A stretch of DNA of 45,154 bases from Candidatus Desulfaltia sp. GTDB taxonomy: Bacteria; Desulfobacterota; Desulfobacteria; Desulfobacterales; ETH-SRB1. The stretch is from contig JAUSPN010000077.1 of the NCBI GenBank assembly GCA_030656555.1, forward strand, positions 1 through 45,154. The letters are read 5' to 3'. The notes beneath the pieces were generated by a model that searched no databases, was not told the DNA's origin, and saw only the letters and a program-made list of their open reading frames with translations. This document shows, piece after piece, positions 32,617 through 41,656 of this stretch. Within the stretch, counting starts at the first letter, position 1. Each line of letters begins with the position of its first letter. A program made the translations under genes and the position numbers.

Positions 32617-33030
32617 GACGAATGTTAAAATCTTGGTAACCGTTCACGGTTGAAAAAAATATCCAAAATGCTTCAATCGTTGCATAGTTCATTGAACCGC
32701 AATAGCGAGTGCATTCCCCGCAGCTTGCTGCAGGGTTAGCGAGCGAATCTAAAAAAGGCTAACTTCCTTACGGTCGCTGCGAAGCACTGCCGTCAGGCAG
32801 AACATTCCCTGTAGCTTGCCTTGCTACAGGGTTCTTCAAAAAACCGTGAACTGTGAACCGACAACCGTGAACAATTATATAATATATATACCATATATTG
32901 TATTTATGCAATAAAATTATACAGTAATTTGTGCTTTTCGCTTTACAAACCAAATGGTTCCTGTTATTTTTAAATTTAGACTCAAATATTTTTTGAAACC
33001 TTAAACCAATAACACAGGAGATTTCCCTGG
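32617..33030. repeat. Gene-free region with REP-like palindromes, upstream of smc
   Basis: GTTCACGGTTG (32642-32652) and CCGTGAACTGTGAACCG (~32843-32860) form an inverted pair. They flank a GC-rich block containing AGCGAGTGCATTCCCCGCAGC and a GCAGCTTGCTGC palindrome near 32720-32731. A related phrase (CCGCAACAGCGAGCGAATTCCC) recurs just after ftsY at 37679. The AT-rich segment 32870-33000 probably holds the smc promoter, and AGGAG near 33016 is its ribosome site. Confidence 0.6.
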
Positions 33031-36000
33031 ATGAAACTTAAAAAGTTGGAAATAGCAGGATTTAAATCATTTTCTGATAAAACCTGTGTTGAATTTCATC
33101 CCGGTATTTCCGCGATTGTCGGCCCAAATGGTTGCGGCAAAAGCAACATAGTTGATGCGTTAAGATGGGTTATGGGAGAACAAAGCGTAAAGCAACTTCG
33201 TGGAAAATCTATGGAAGATGTCGTATTTGCCGGTTCAAACGGCAAACCTTCATTGAATATGGCAGAGGTTGCCTTAACAATTTCCAACGATAATGGCGAT
33301 GCTCCTGCAGAATTAAAGGACTTTACGGAAATTATGTTAACAAGACGCCTTTACCGGTCAGGTGAAAGCGTTTATTTAATAAACAAACATGTCTGCCGCC
33401 TCAAGGACATACATAATATATTTATGGGAAGCGGCATGGGAGCAAAATCGTACGCTGTAATTCAACAGGGGAACATAGGTGCAATTACTGAAGCAGGGCC
33501 GGAAGAAAGAAGGGTTTTTATTGAGGAGGCGGCAGGAGTTACCCGTTATAAAAACCAAAAAAATGAAGCTCTTCAAAAAATACAGAGCACCAACCAGAAT
33601 CTTTTACGTGTTGCAGATATAATTGCCGAAATAAAGCGCCAGATGACCGGCCTGAAACGTCAGGCAAAAAAGGCCGAGATTTACAAAAATTATCAGCACA
33701 GTATCATGCAGATCGACATTCTCATTGCGCTTCATTATTATGACGATTACACTAAGCAGATAGAAAAAACCGACCTTTTGTTAAAAAGCCTTAATGATAC
33801 AGATGTTGAGCATACATCAGAACTAAAAAAACTTGATGCTGCTATAGAAGAAATTAAATTGCAACACTTACAGAAAGCACAGGAAATTTCGGATCAAAAA
33901 GCCAATAAATTTGAGTACCAACGCACTATAGATAAAATGGAAAATGATCTGAGCTACCTCCGCAAAGATATTGAAAGGCTTGGCAGTGAAGCCGGGGAAT
34001 TTGAGATTAATCGTAAAAAGCTGGAAGAAAAAAATCAAAATATTTTATCTGAAATAACTAAGGTTGAAAATCAGAATAAAAACCTGAAAGAAGAAATAAA
34101 AAATGTTGCATGTTTGTTAGGCCGGAAACAGTCTGCTTCAAAAGAAATTAAAAATAAATTATCAGAGCTAAATCAGCAGACGGAAGCTTATAAAACAAAC
34201 CTTATGGACATGGTTGCCAGAGAGGCACGATATAAAAATATTTATCAAAACGCCGTAAATAATAAAGAAAGCCTTAATGAGCGTCTAAAAAGAACTAAAA
34301 ATGAAAAGGCTGCTGCAAGCAGCAAGGTAATATCAACACAACACCTGGAAAGCAAAGCCAAAAGCCGGTTTAATTCTTTAACAACTGAAGTTGGAGAAAT
34401 AAACAGGTGTATTGATGCCATGCAGAAACGACTTGCTGAAAAAAACAATCTGCTTGGCAAACAGGTTAAACTGGTTCAAACACTGGATCTTGAACGCAAT
34501 AAAGCCAGATCACAATACTTAACCTTAAAGAAAATGGAAGATGGCTTTGAGTGGTATAAAGATGGTGTCAAAGCCATAATGAAAGCTCAAAACGAAATCT
34601 CTGGAGATCAAAGCAGCAAAACGCAGGAAAACCAGCATAAACTGGCGGCTGATGCCATCAGCCTGATAGCGGATATTATCGAGCCGGAACCATCCTTTGA
34701 AACAGCGGTAGAAGCCGCCCTTGGAGAATCTCTTCAATATATTCTTGTAAAGGATCAAGAAGCAGCGCTTTGCTGTATAAACTATCTTCAAACAACAAGC
34801 GCTGGCCGTAGCGGGTTTATTCCGGTTTCATCCATCAAGCAAATAGATTTTAGCTATGAGAAAATTCTGGATGTTAAAAAAAGGCTAATAAATCATATTT
34901 CCATAAAGCAGGGATTTGAAAAAATAATCGAAGTTATTTTGGGGAATGTAGTTGTTGCTTCTGATATCGAAGAAGCCATTACAGCATATAACAACAATGG
35001 TCTACTACAAACCATTGTTACCAAAAACGGAGATATTGTCTCCAATCAGGGAATTATGATCGGTGGAAGCAAAGATAATGGAATCGGCATCCTTGCGAAA
35101 AAACAAAAGATTAAAGAGCTTGATCTGCTGATTAACAGCCTGGATCAGCAACTGACAACCGCCCGTAATGACCAAAAAGAACTGGAAACCGAGGTTCGCA
35201 AAATTGAAAGCAACATGCAAAGAGAAATAGAGCATAAAAACGCTGTCAGGCAAAATGAAATCGAAGCGGAAAAAACTCTTTACATGGTAACCGAGGACCT
35301 GAAGCATGCCGGTAATCATCTTGAAATCGTATGTCTTGAGCAGGAGCAACTTCTGGATGAAAAAAGCAACGTTGATAAAGAAATAGCTAAATATAATAAA
35401 GAGCTGTTTGAAATCACAAACAGTGTAAAAACCGCTCAGGACAAAGTTGCGGAAACATCAAAAAAAATTGACTCTGTATCTTCTGAACTGGAAAATTTTA
35501 ATCAGAGTATCATTGATTTCAATCTCGAATTGACGGCCTTAAATGCGAAACTGGAAAACAACAATAATACTTTAAGGCGGCTTGAAGAATTTTCTGATGA
35601 CGGAGTAAAGCAGCTCAGGCAACTTTCCTTGGAAATTAAACAAAAAAATCAAAAAAGACAGGCTTTCAAACAAAAAGTTCTTGAAGATGAACAGAGTCTT
35701 TCCATCATGTATGATGACATGGAATCCTTTAACCAGGCACTTGAAAGTAGCAATACTGAATATCAAAACATAGCTGCCGAGCTCCAGAAAAACAATGGTG
35801 TTATATCCGATATGTATAGCAAGCATGAAGATGTCTTGCAAAAAATCCAAATGCTTGAACTTGAGCAATCACAGCGGCATATAAAACAGGATGCCATTTC
35901 AAACCGCCTGACGGAACTTTACCATAAACCCCTTTCGCTACTAAGACCAAATGCATCTGAAGCCTCGGAAATGCCTGTAGATAAGATGGAAGACAAGCTT

Positions 36001-36621
36001 GCAGAGTATAGAAAAAAGATCGCAAATATCGGCGATGTTAATCTTGCCGCTATTAAGGAATATGAACAGCTCGAAGCCCGTTTTGACTTCATGAACAATC
36101 AGTATAACGACCTGGTTAAAGCGCTGGAAGATCTTCAAAATGTGATTAAGAAAATAAACAAAATTACGCAAAAGCGTTTTATTGATACTTTCAATATGAT
36201 TAATACAAAACTAAGTGAGGTTTTTCCACAGCTTTTTGCTGGAGGCTCGGCCAGGCTCATACTCACACATCCAAACGAGCTTCTGGAAACAGGGGTGGAG
36301 CTGATGGTCCATCCACAAGGGAAAAAACTTACCAGAATAAGCCTTCTTTCAGGAGGAGAAAAAGCCCTTAGCGCTATTGCTTTTATCTTCTCTATATTCT
36401 TAATTAAGCCCACATCCTTCTGCCTTATGGATGAAATCGATGCGCCGCTTGATGATGCCAATATCTTCCGGTTTAATGATCTGCTGAAAATTGTTGGAGC
36501 AAAATCTCAGATTATTATGATCACTCATAATAAAAAGACTATGGAATTTGCTGACATGCTGTTCGGTGTCACCATGGAAAAGCAGGGCATTTCCAAGATT
36601 GTTTCAGCAAATTTGGCATAG
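33031..36621 (+). CDS. smc: Chromosome partition protein SMC
   Basis: This large structural ATPase folds and partitions the chromosome. The 1196 residues comprise an N-terminal ATPase lobe (Walker A GPNGCGKSN, 31-39), a coiled coil from ~165 to 500, and a hinge at ~520-665 (ILVKDQEAALCCINYL, GIMIGGSKDNG). A return coiled coil follows, then the C-terminal lobe with signature LSGGEKALSAIAFIFS near 1106 and Walker B FCLMDEIDAPLD. Length and order are normal. The kleisin partner ScpA is not in the window. Confidence 0.97.
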   Translation: MKLKKLEIAGFKSFSDKTCVEFHPGISAIVGPNGCGKSNIVDALRWVMGEQSVKQLRGKSMEDVVFAGSNGKPSLNMAEVALTISNDNGDAPAELKDFTEIMLTRRLYRSGESVYLINKHVCRLKDIHNIFMGSGMGAKSYAVIQQGNIGAITEAGPEERRVFIEEAAGVTRYKNQKNEALQKIQSTNQNLLRVADIIAEIKRQMTGLKRQAKKAEIYKNYQHSIMQIDILIALHYYDDYTKQIEKTDLLLKSLNDTDVEHTSELKKLDAAIEEIKLQHLQKAQEISDQKANKFEYQRTIDKMENDLSYLRKDIERLGSEAGEFEINRKKLEEKNQNILSEITKVENQNKNLKEEIKNVACLLGRKQSASKEIKNKLSELNQQTEAYKTNLMDMVAREARYKNIYQNAVNNKESLNERLKRTKNEKAAASSKVISTQHLESKAKSRFNSLTTEVGEINRCIDAMQKRLAEKNNLLGKQVKLVQTLDLERNKARSQYLTLKKMEDGFEWYKDGVKAIMKAQNEISGDQSSKTQENQHKLAADAISLIADIIEPEPSFETAVEAALGESLQYILVKDQEAALCCINYLQTTSAGRSGFIPVSSIKQIDFSYEKILDVKKRLINHISIKQGFEKIIEVILGNVVVASDIEEAITAYNNNGLLQTIVTKNGDIVSNQGIMIGGSKDNGIGILAKKQKIKELDLLINSLDQQLTTARNDQKELETEVRKIESNMQREIEHKNAVRQNEIEAEKTLYMVTEDLKHAGNHLEIVCLEQEQLLDEKSNVDKEIAKYNKELFEITNSVKTAQDKVAETSKKIDSVSSELENFNQSIIDFNLELTALNAKLENNNNTLRRLEEFSDDGVKQLRQLSLEIKQKNQKRQAFKQKVLEDEQSLSIMYDDMESFNQALESSNTEYQNIAAELQKNNGVISDMYSKHEDVLQKIQMLELEQSQRHIKQDAISNRLTELYHKPLSLLRPNASEASEMPVDKMEDKLAEYRKKIANIGDVNLAAIKEYEQLEARFDFMNNQYNDLVKALEDLQNVIKKINKITQKRFIDTFNMINTKLSEVFPQLFAGGSARLILTHPNELLETGVELMVHPQGKKLTRISLLSGGEKALSAIAFIFSIFLIKPTSFCLMDEIDAPLDDANIFRFNDLLKIVGAKSQIIMITHNKKTMEFADMLFGVTMEKQGISKIVSANLA

Positions 36622-36679
36622 TCAAAACGAGTCTACTACTTAATCACTCAACCAATTACTGAGCTAAGCAGAGCTAAGC

Positions 36680-37678
36680 ATGGTTTTTAACAGGTTAAAA
36701 AAGAATAAAGACAATCATATGTTGCCAAAGCAAAAGACAGAGGCTGAAGCAGTCAATTCGGCGGGATCCATCAGTTTTTTTAAACGCTTGAAACAAGGTT
36801 TGGCCAAGACCCGCGAAATTCTTACAACAGATATTGACCGGCTTTTTACAGGCAACAAAAAAGTTGATGATAATCTGTTAGAAGAGCTTGAAGAGATTCT
36901 GATTACCTCTGACATAGGGGTTCAGACAAGCACGCGCATCATAGAGAGCATTGTAAAAAAAAATGCAAAAATATCTGGTCCGGACCAACTGAAACATGCG
37001 TTGCGAGAGGAAATATTCTCCATTCTTAATACGCATTCGTTGCTCCCACCATCTGGGAAGATCACCTCTAAACCCCATGTTATAATGGTAATAGGTGTTA
37101 ACGGTGTCGGCAAAACTACTATTATAGGGAAGTTGGCGGCAAAACATGTCGCTGAAGGGAAAAAGGTTCTGGTTGTCGCCGCTGATACCTTTAGGGCAGC
37201 GGCAATAAAACAGCTTTCAATATGGGCAGACAGAGCGGGCGCAGAAATAGTAAAACACAGGGATAATGCAGATCCTGCCGCTGTTACATATGATGGCATA
37301 GAAGCAGCAATTGCCAGAGGGGTTGATATTGTGCTTGTAGATACCGCAGGAAGGCTTCACACAAAGATAAACTTGATGGAAGAGCTTAAAAAGATTAAGC
37401 GGACTATTTCTAAAAAGCTTCCTGATGCGCCGCATGAAATTCTGCTTGTACTCGACGCAACAACCGGCCAGAATGCTCTTACTCAGGCTAAAGTGTTTCA
37501 CGCTGCGCTTGGTGTTACCGGCACTGCTATTACAAAACTTGACGGAACAGCCAAAGGAGGCATGGTCGTCAGCATAAGCAGCTCTCTTCCAATTCAGTTA
37601 AAGTATATCGGAATCGGAGAAAAAATCGACGACCTCCGGGAGTTTGATGCAGAGCAGTTTGTTGCAGCCCTGTTTTAA
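36680..37678 (+). CDS. ftsY: Signal recognition particle receptor FtsY
   Basis: FtsY is the membrane receptor that pairs with Ffh to deliver ribosomes to the Sec translocon. The 332-residue protein has a short charged N-terminus (~1-35) instead of the long acidic A-domain of E. coli. The N-domain (~40-120) precedes the SRP GTPase with G1 GVNGVGKTT (139-147), DTAGRLHTK (G3) and TKLDGTAKGG (G4). It starts 58 bases after smc, probably in the same transcript. An imperfect GAGCTAAGCA direct repeat overlaps the start. Confidence 0.96.
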   Translation: MVFNRLKKNKDNHMLPKQKTEAEAVNSAGSISFFKRLKQGLAKTREILTTDIDRLFTGNKKVDDNLLEELEEILITSDIGVQTSTRIIESIVKKNAKISGPDQLKHALREEIFSILNTHSLLPPSGKITSKPHVIMVIGVNGVGKTTIIGKLAAKHVAEGKKVLVVAADTFRAAAIKQLSIWADRAGAEIVKHRDNADPAAVTYDGIEAAIARGVDIVLVDTAGRLHTKINLMEELKKIKRTISKKLPDAPHEILLVLDATTGQNALTQAKVFHAALGVTGTAITKLDGTAKGGMVVSISSSLPIQLKYIGIGEKIDDLREFDAEQFVAALF

Positions 37679-37793
37679 CCGCAACAGCGAGCGAATTCCC
37701 AGTAGCCTGGCCTTATAATACAACCTTTTCGGGCTATCTTTGTTCGCATGTGCAGCCACAAAGCGTATTAACAGCATTGTATGCAAAAAAATG

Positions 37794-37888
37794 TTGACAT
37801 TAATAATAGCCTGCTATATTGCTTGCGAAAGTTAGCTAAAAATCGAGCATTTGGTTATTGTTAACAATAACAGACAAAAAAAAGGGAG
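37794..37888 (+). promoter_or_regulatory. Promoter, 18-bp palindrome and ribosome site of the HU gene
   Basis: TTGACA (37794-37799) is a perfect -35. TATATT (37815-37820) is the nearest -10 with a short 15-base spacer; TATTGC at 37817 gives 17. A perfect 18-bp palindrome, GTTATTGTTAACAATAAC (37854-37871), lies in the expected 5' leader. It is the strongest dyad seen in the window and a likely operator or RNA hairpin. GGGAGG (37883-37888) is the ribosome site. Confidence 0.6.
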
Positions 37889-37897
37889 GTAAAATTT

Positions 37898-38170
37898 ATG
37901 ACAAAAGCTGAGTTGGTAGAAAATATGGCAAACGATGCAGGCCTTTCCAAAGTTGCAGCAGCAGCAGCGCTGAATGCTTTCATGGATAGCGTAACAAAGG
38001 CGCTTAAGAAAAAAGACGGCAAGGTTACGCTTGTAGGATTTGGCACTTTTTCAAAAGTCCGTCGCAAAGCTCGCAAAGGACGTAATCCTCAAACAGGAGC
38101 CCCCATTAAAATCAAAGCTTGCAGTGTTGTAAAATTCCGCCCAGGCAAAAAACTAAAGAACGCCATATAA
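37898..38170 (+). CDS. hup: HU-family DNA-binding protein
   Basis: The 90-residue basic histone-like protein bends and compacts DNA as a dimer. It shows the HU start MTKAELVENMANDAGLSK, the core VTLVGFGTFSKVRRKAR, the arm GRNPQTGAPIKI, and the C-terminal VKFRPGKKLKNAI. Length is exactly typical. It has its own strong promoter and ribosome site and is followed by a terminator, so it is probably a single highly expressed gene. Confidence 0.95.
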   Translation: MTKAELVENMANDAGLSKVAAAAALNAFMDSVTKALKKKDGKVTLVGFGTFSKVRRKARKGRNPQTGAPIKIKACSVVKFRPGKKLKNAI

Positions 38171-38177
38171 ACACAAA

Positions 38178-38232
38178 AAATCAAGGTGGTTTGTTTAAGA
38201 TGTCTTAATCAAAAATAAACTGCCTTGATTTT
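38178..38232 (+). terminator. Rho-independent terminator after the HU gene
   Basis: ATCAAGGTGGTTTGTTT (38179-38195) pairs, with several G-U pairs, with AAATAAACTGCCTTGAT (38213-38229), and is followed by TTTTTTTT. The stem abuts the 3' end of the convergent acylphosphatase gene and begins with A-rich sequence on the other strand, so it may stop both transcripts. Confidence 0.8.
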
Positions 38233-38234
38233 TT

Positions 38235-38585
38235 TTAATAAGTAATTTCAAATTCGTTAAACTCACCTTTATAATTTTCAAGCTCTATATCCACACTCTT
38301 TACACAGGCAAGCGGCGGGCCTTTTCTGCACCACTCAAGCACTAATTTTACACTCTCTTCATTTCCTTCAAACAGTGCTTCAACATTTCCATCCCTTTTA
38401 TTTCTCACCCATCCAAACACCCCCGCATGATCAGCCGCCCGTTTTGTCTCCATTCTAAAAAAAACACCCTGCACCCTGCCGGCAATTACCGCATGAGCTC
38501 TAATTTTTTTATCAGAACTGATATTCTCTTCAAAAAGAACTAAAGCAGGCTGCAGTGTTAGCGGACAACGCATCTTGCTACCCAT
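38235..38585 (-). CDS. acyP: Acylphosphatase
   Basis: The small enzyme hydrolyses acyl phosphates such as carbamoyl and acetyl phosphate. The catalytic core is clear: Arg in VQGVFFRMETKRAA and Asn in GVFGWVRNKRDG, then a conserved VEALFEG. The family norm is ~90 residues; here ~25 extra residues precede the core. They partly reflect the overlap with nrdG (28 bases), and a start at 38573 is also possible. No in-frame alternative start lies closer to the core. Translational coupling with nrdG is likely. Confidence 0.9.
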   Translation of the reverse strand: MGSKMRCPLTLQPALVLFEENISSDKKIRAHAVIAGRVQGVFFRMETKRAADHAGVFGWVRNKRDGNVEALFEGNEESVKLVLEWCRKGPPLACVKSVDIELENYKGEFNEFEITY

Positions 38586-39250
38586 GGTTTTGCTAAGGAT
38601 TTTAGATGCATCAGCTCATCATCGCTGTAACTACATTCATCCCCGTGGAAAAATTCAGGCTGCAATACTCCGGTGTTTTGGAATTTCTGCAGGGCATATA
38701 GCTTTGCTCCACTGATAAGCCTGGAAATACTTTCAATAACATCCGCATCTATAAACGGTTTTATACACGTAGTACGGAATTCATAATCTATTTTTGACTC
38801 CATGATGATCCTTATGCTTGCGATTATATTCTCAGTGCTGTATTTTTTTTCTATCATAGGGAAATAACAAGCAGGGTCTGTTTTGATATCCATTGCAACA
38901 TAATCAACAAGACCTTCGTCTATAAGGGCTTGAATAACCAGTGGCCGGCTTCCGTTTGTATCAATCTTTACAGGATATCCCATTTGTTTTGTTTTTCTGC
39001 AAAGCCGGAAAAGATCTTTTTGAAGGGTGGGCTCCCCGCCGGAAATAACCACGCCGTCTAAAAACTCTCTGTGGCTTTCAAGAAAATCATAGATGCTGTT
39101 TTCAGTTATATCGGAAGCAAGAAAGCCTCTTGCAAGATCCGGATTGTGGCAATAAGGGCAGGCAAAATTACACCCTGAAAGAAAGAGCACACAACTTATC
39201 TTACCGGGATAATCTATAAGGGAATTTTTTTGCAAACCACCTATAACCAT
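38558..39250 (-). CDS. nrdG: Anaerobic ribonucleotide reductase-activating protein (radical SAM)
   Basis: This enzyme uses a 4Fe-4S cluster and SAM to install the glycyl radical on NrdD. The 230 residues show the motif CNFACPYCHNPD (C27, C31, C34) and a GGEPTLQ SAM-binding motif near 71. This length and the VIGGLQKNSLIDYPGKIS start match the NrdG/PflA-like type used by many anaerobes rather than the shorter E. coli NrdG. It starts four bases after nrdD. Confidence 0.93.
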   Translation of the reverse strand: MVIGGLQKNSLIDYPGKISCVLFLSGCNFACPYCHNPDLARGFLASDITENSIYDFLESHREFLDGVVISGGEPTLQKDLFRLCRKTKQMGYPVKIDTNGSRPLVIQALIDEGLVDYVAMDIKTDPACYFPMIEKKYSTENIIASIRIIMESKIDYEFRTTCIKPFIDADVIESISRLISGAKLYALQKFQNTGVLQPEFFHGDECSYSDDELMHLKSLAKPWVARCVVR

Positions 39251-39254
39251 AAAC

Positions 39255-41345
39255 TTATGCCACCTTAAACATTTTTCTCATCTTAAACTCAGCCTGCTTG
39301 CCGTTATTCCACTGTTTTACAGGTCGCAAATAGCCGACCACCCTGGAATAGACTTCGGTCTTCTGTTTGCAGACAGGACATATCTCCTGCTCGCCATTCA
39401 AATAACCATGTGACGAACATATACTGAAGGTTGGTGTAAGTGTAAAATATGGGAGCCGGAAATTATTTGATACCTTTTTGACCAGACTTTTAATAGCCAT
39501 AGTGTCGGTTACCAATTCTCCGAGGAAGATGTGCAGCACAGTGCCTCCCGTATATTTTGCCTGGAGCTTATCCTGGAGCATCAGAGTTTTGAGAATGTCA
39601 TCCGTATAGTTGACAGGAAGCTGGGTAGAGTTTGTATAGTATGGGGCTCCCCCTTGCTGGTAGTTATCTTCGTTGGCGCAAATAATTTCAGGAAACTTTT
39701 TTTTATCAAGCAACGACAGGCGATATGATGTCCCTTCTGCCGGCGTTGCCTCCAGATTAAACAGCTCGCCTGTTTCCTGCTGTATCTGTGCTATCATGTC
39801 ACGGATAAAATCCATGACCTTTAGTGAAAACTCCTGACCATGTTTACCGGTAATATCTTCGCCTAAAAAGTTTAAGCATGCTTCATTCATACCGATAATT
39901 CCGATAGTGGAAAAATGGTTTTTCCAGTAAAGACCGGTGTTGTTTTTAATTTCTCTTAAATAAAATTTTGTGTAAGGATAGAGGTTTCTATCTGTAAATT
40001 TTTCAAGAATCTTTCTTTTTATATACAGACTTTCCTTTGCAAGAAGTATTATCTTTGTTAAACGATCAAAGAAGTCCTTTTCGTTTTGAGCCAAATATCC
40101 TATGCGCGGCAGGTTTATGGTTACCACCCCAATCGATCCTGTAAGGGGGTTTGCTCCAAACAGACCACCACCTCTTTTTAAAAGCTCTCTCTTATCAAGT
40201 CGTAAACGGCAACACATTGACCTGGCATCTTCAGGCGACATGTCTGAATTTACAAAATTTGAAAAATAAGGGATCCCATACTTGCCGGTCATTTTCCAGA
40301 TCGGTTCAAAATTAGGATTGTCCCAGTCAAAATCCGCTGTGATGTTATAGGTCGGAATAGGAAATGTAAAAACCCTCCCTTTTGCATCCCCTTCCATCAT
40401 TACCTCGGCAAAGGCTTTGTTTAGTAGATCCATTTCCGGCTGGAAGTCCGAGTATGTTTCATCCTTTTCAACGCCGCCTATGATTACAGGATGATCTTTT
40501 AGAATAGAAGGCACATAAAGATCCATAGTAATATTAGTAAATGGGGTCTGAAATCCTACACGTGTTGGTATATTAATATTAAAAACAAACTCCTGCATAG
40601 ACTGTTTTATCTCTTTATAATCCAAGTTATCATAGCGGATAAAAGGGGCTAAGAGGGTGTCAAAGCTTGAAATGGCTTGGGCGCCTGCTGCTTCGCCCTG
40701 CAATGTATAGAAAAAGTTTACAATTTGCCCTAAAGCCGATCTAAGATGTTTTGGCGCGGCGCTTTCCACCTTACCTTTAACCCCTTTAAATCCCTGCTTT
40801 AGAATATCTTCCAGATCCCATCCAACACAATAAATCGAAAGCAGGCTCAGATCATGTATATGAAGATCTCCATTTTTATGGGCATGCCTGAACTCAGGAG
40901 GATAGATGCGGTTAAGCCAGTATTCTTTTGTAATGTCGGATGATATATAATTGTTAAGCCCTTGGAGGGAATAGCACATGTTGCTGTTTTCCTTTATTTT
41001 CCAGTCTAATTTCTGGATATAGGTATCAACAAGATCAACATTTGCTTTTGTTGCAATGTTTCTTATCTGCGCATGCTGTTCCCTGTATATAATATAGGCC
41101 TTGGCGGTTTTATAAAACGGAGAATCAAGCAACACTCTTTCAACAATGTCCTGTATCTCTTCCACTTCAGGAGCAGGATCAAGGTGGAGTTCATGAGCCA
41201 AGGTCAGAACCCTAAGGGTCAGCTTTTTTGCCTCTTTTTCCCCGAATTCTTCTGTTGCGCCGCCAGCCTTGGCAATAGCGGCTGTAATCTTTGATGAATC
41301 AAATGGTACTATCCTTTTGTCCCGTTTTTTTATCTTTTCAAGCAC
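39255..41345 (-). CDS. nrdD: Anaerobic ribonucleoside-triphosphate reductase
   Basis: NrdD reduces ribonucleotides to deoxyribonucleotides without oxygen. The 696-residue protein has an N-terminal ATP-cone (~3-90) that senses ATP/dATP. The catalytic barrel includes SMCCRLRLD with its cysteines. A C-terminal zinc site uses C643, H646, C656 and C659. The glycyl-radical loop RVVGYLRPV has the radical Gly at 671. It is followed by nrdG. Two NrdR-like boxes lie over its promoter, implying deoxynucleotide-dependent repression. Confidence 0.96.
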   Translation of the reverse strand: MLEKIKKRDKRIVPFDSSKITAAIAKAGGATEEFGEKEAKKLTLRVLTLAHELHLDPAPEVEEIQDIVERVLLDSPFYKTAKAYIIYREQHAQIRNIATKANVDLVDTYIQKLDWKIKENSNMCYSLQGLNNYISSDITKEYWLNRIYPPEFRHAHKNGDLHIHDLSLLSIYCVGWDLEDILKQGFKGVKGKVESAAPKHLRSALGQIVNFFYTLQGEAAGAQAISSFDTLLAPFIRYDNLDYKEIKQSMQEFVFNINIPTRVGFQTPFTNITMDLYVPSILKDHPVIIGGVEKDETYSDFQPEMDLLNKAFAEVMMEGDAKGRVFTFPIPTYNITADFDWDNPNFEPIWKMTGKYGIPYFSNFVNSDMSPEDARSMCCRLRLDKRELLKRGGGLFGANPLTGSIGVVTINLPRIGYLAQNEKDFFDRLTKIILLAKESLYIKRKILEKFTDRNLYPYTKFYLREIKNNTGLYWKNHFSTIGIIGMNEACLNFLGEDITGKHGQEFSLKVMDFIRDMIAQIQQETGELFNLEATPAEGTSYRLSLLDKKKFPEIICANEDNYQQGGAPYYTNSTQLPVNYTDDILKTLMLQDKLQAKYTGGTVLHIFLGELVTDTMAIKSLVKKVSNNFRLPYFTLTPTFSICSSHGYLNGEQEICPVCKQKTEVYSRVVGYLRPVKQWNNGKQAEFKMRKMFKVA

Positions 41346-41656
41346 TTTTAATTCCCTTTCCGGTAATTTAAGTTTTTTCGTAATAATGCTGCCACAAAGG
41401 CACCAAGCTTATAACAATATAATCCTCTTTGATATTGGTCGAGTGGTCGAGTGGAAAATTAGTCGAGCAGATGACTACTCGATTACTTACAGGCTTTTGC
41501 GTCCGAACTGTTATGTTTTTCCCAAGAATAGATGCAATTCTACAATATGCTGTATGTCTGTCAAGAACTAAATCAACATATTGTGCTTGGACAAAAAGAC
41601 GCTAACGCGAATTACAAAGAATAACAATGGAGTAGGATATTTTTTTGCAGAATTTT
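41346..41656 (-). promoter_or_regulatory. nrdD promoter region with paired NrdR-like boxes
   Basis: On the minus strand, TTGACA (41559-41564) and TAGAAT (41537-41542) are 16 bases apart, a good promoter reading toward nrdD. Two 16-base sites resemble the NrdR consensus ACACWATATATWGTGT. Box 1 (41540-41555) reads ATACAGCATATTGTAG on minus, and box 2 (41571-41586) reads GCACAATATGTTGATT. They are separated by 15 bases, the spacing known for NrdR operators. Box 1 covers the -10. The leader to nrdD is ~190 bases, with a GTCGAGTGGTCGAGTGG repeat near 41437. Confidence 0.7.

Noticed and set aside
41431-41500. tRNA-like or structured RNA around GTCGAGTGGTCGAGTGG
   Set aside because: It is a short direct duplication; no cloverleaf, anticodon or T-loop sequence could be drawn.
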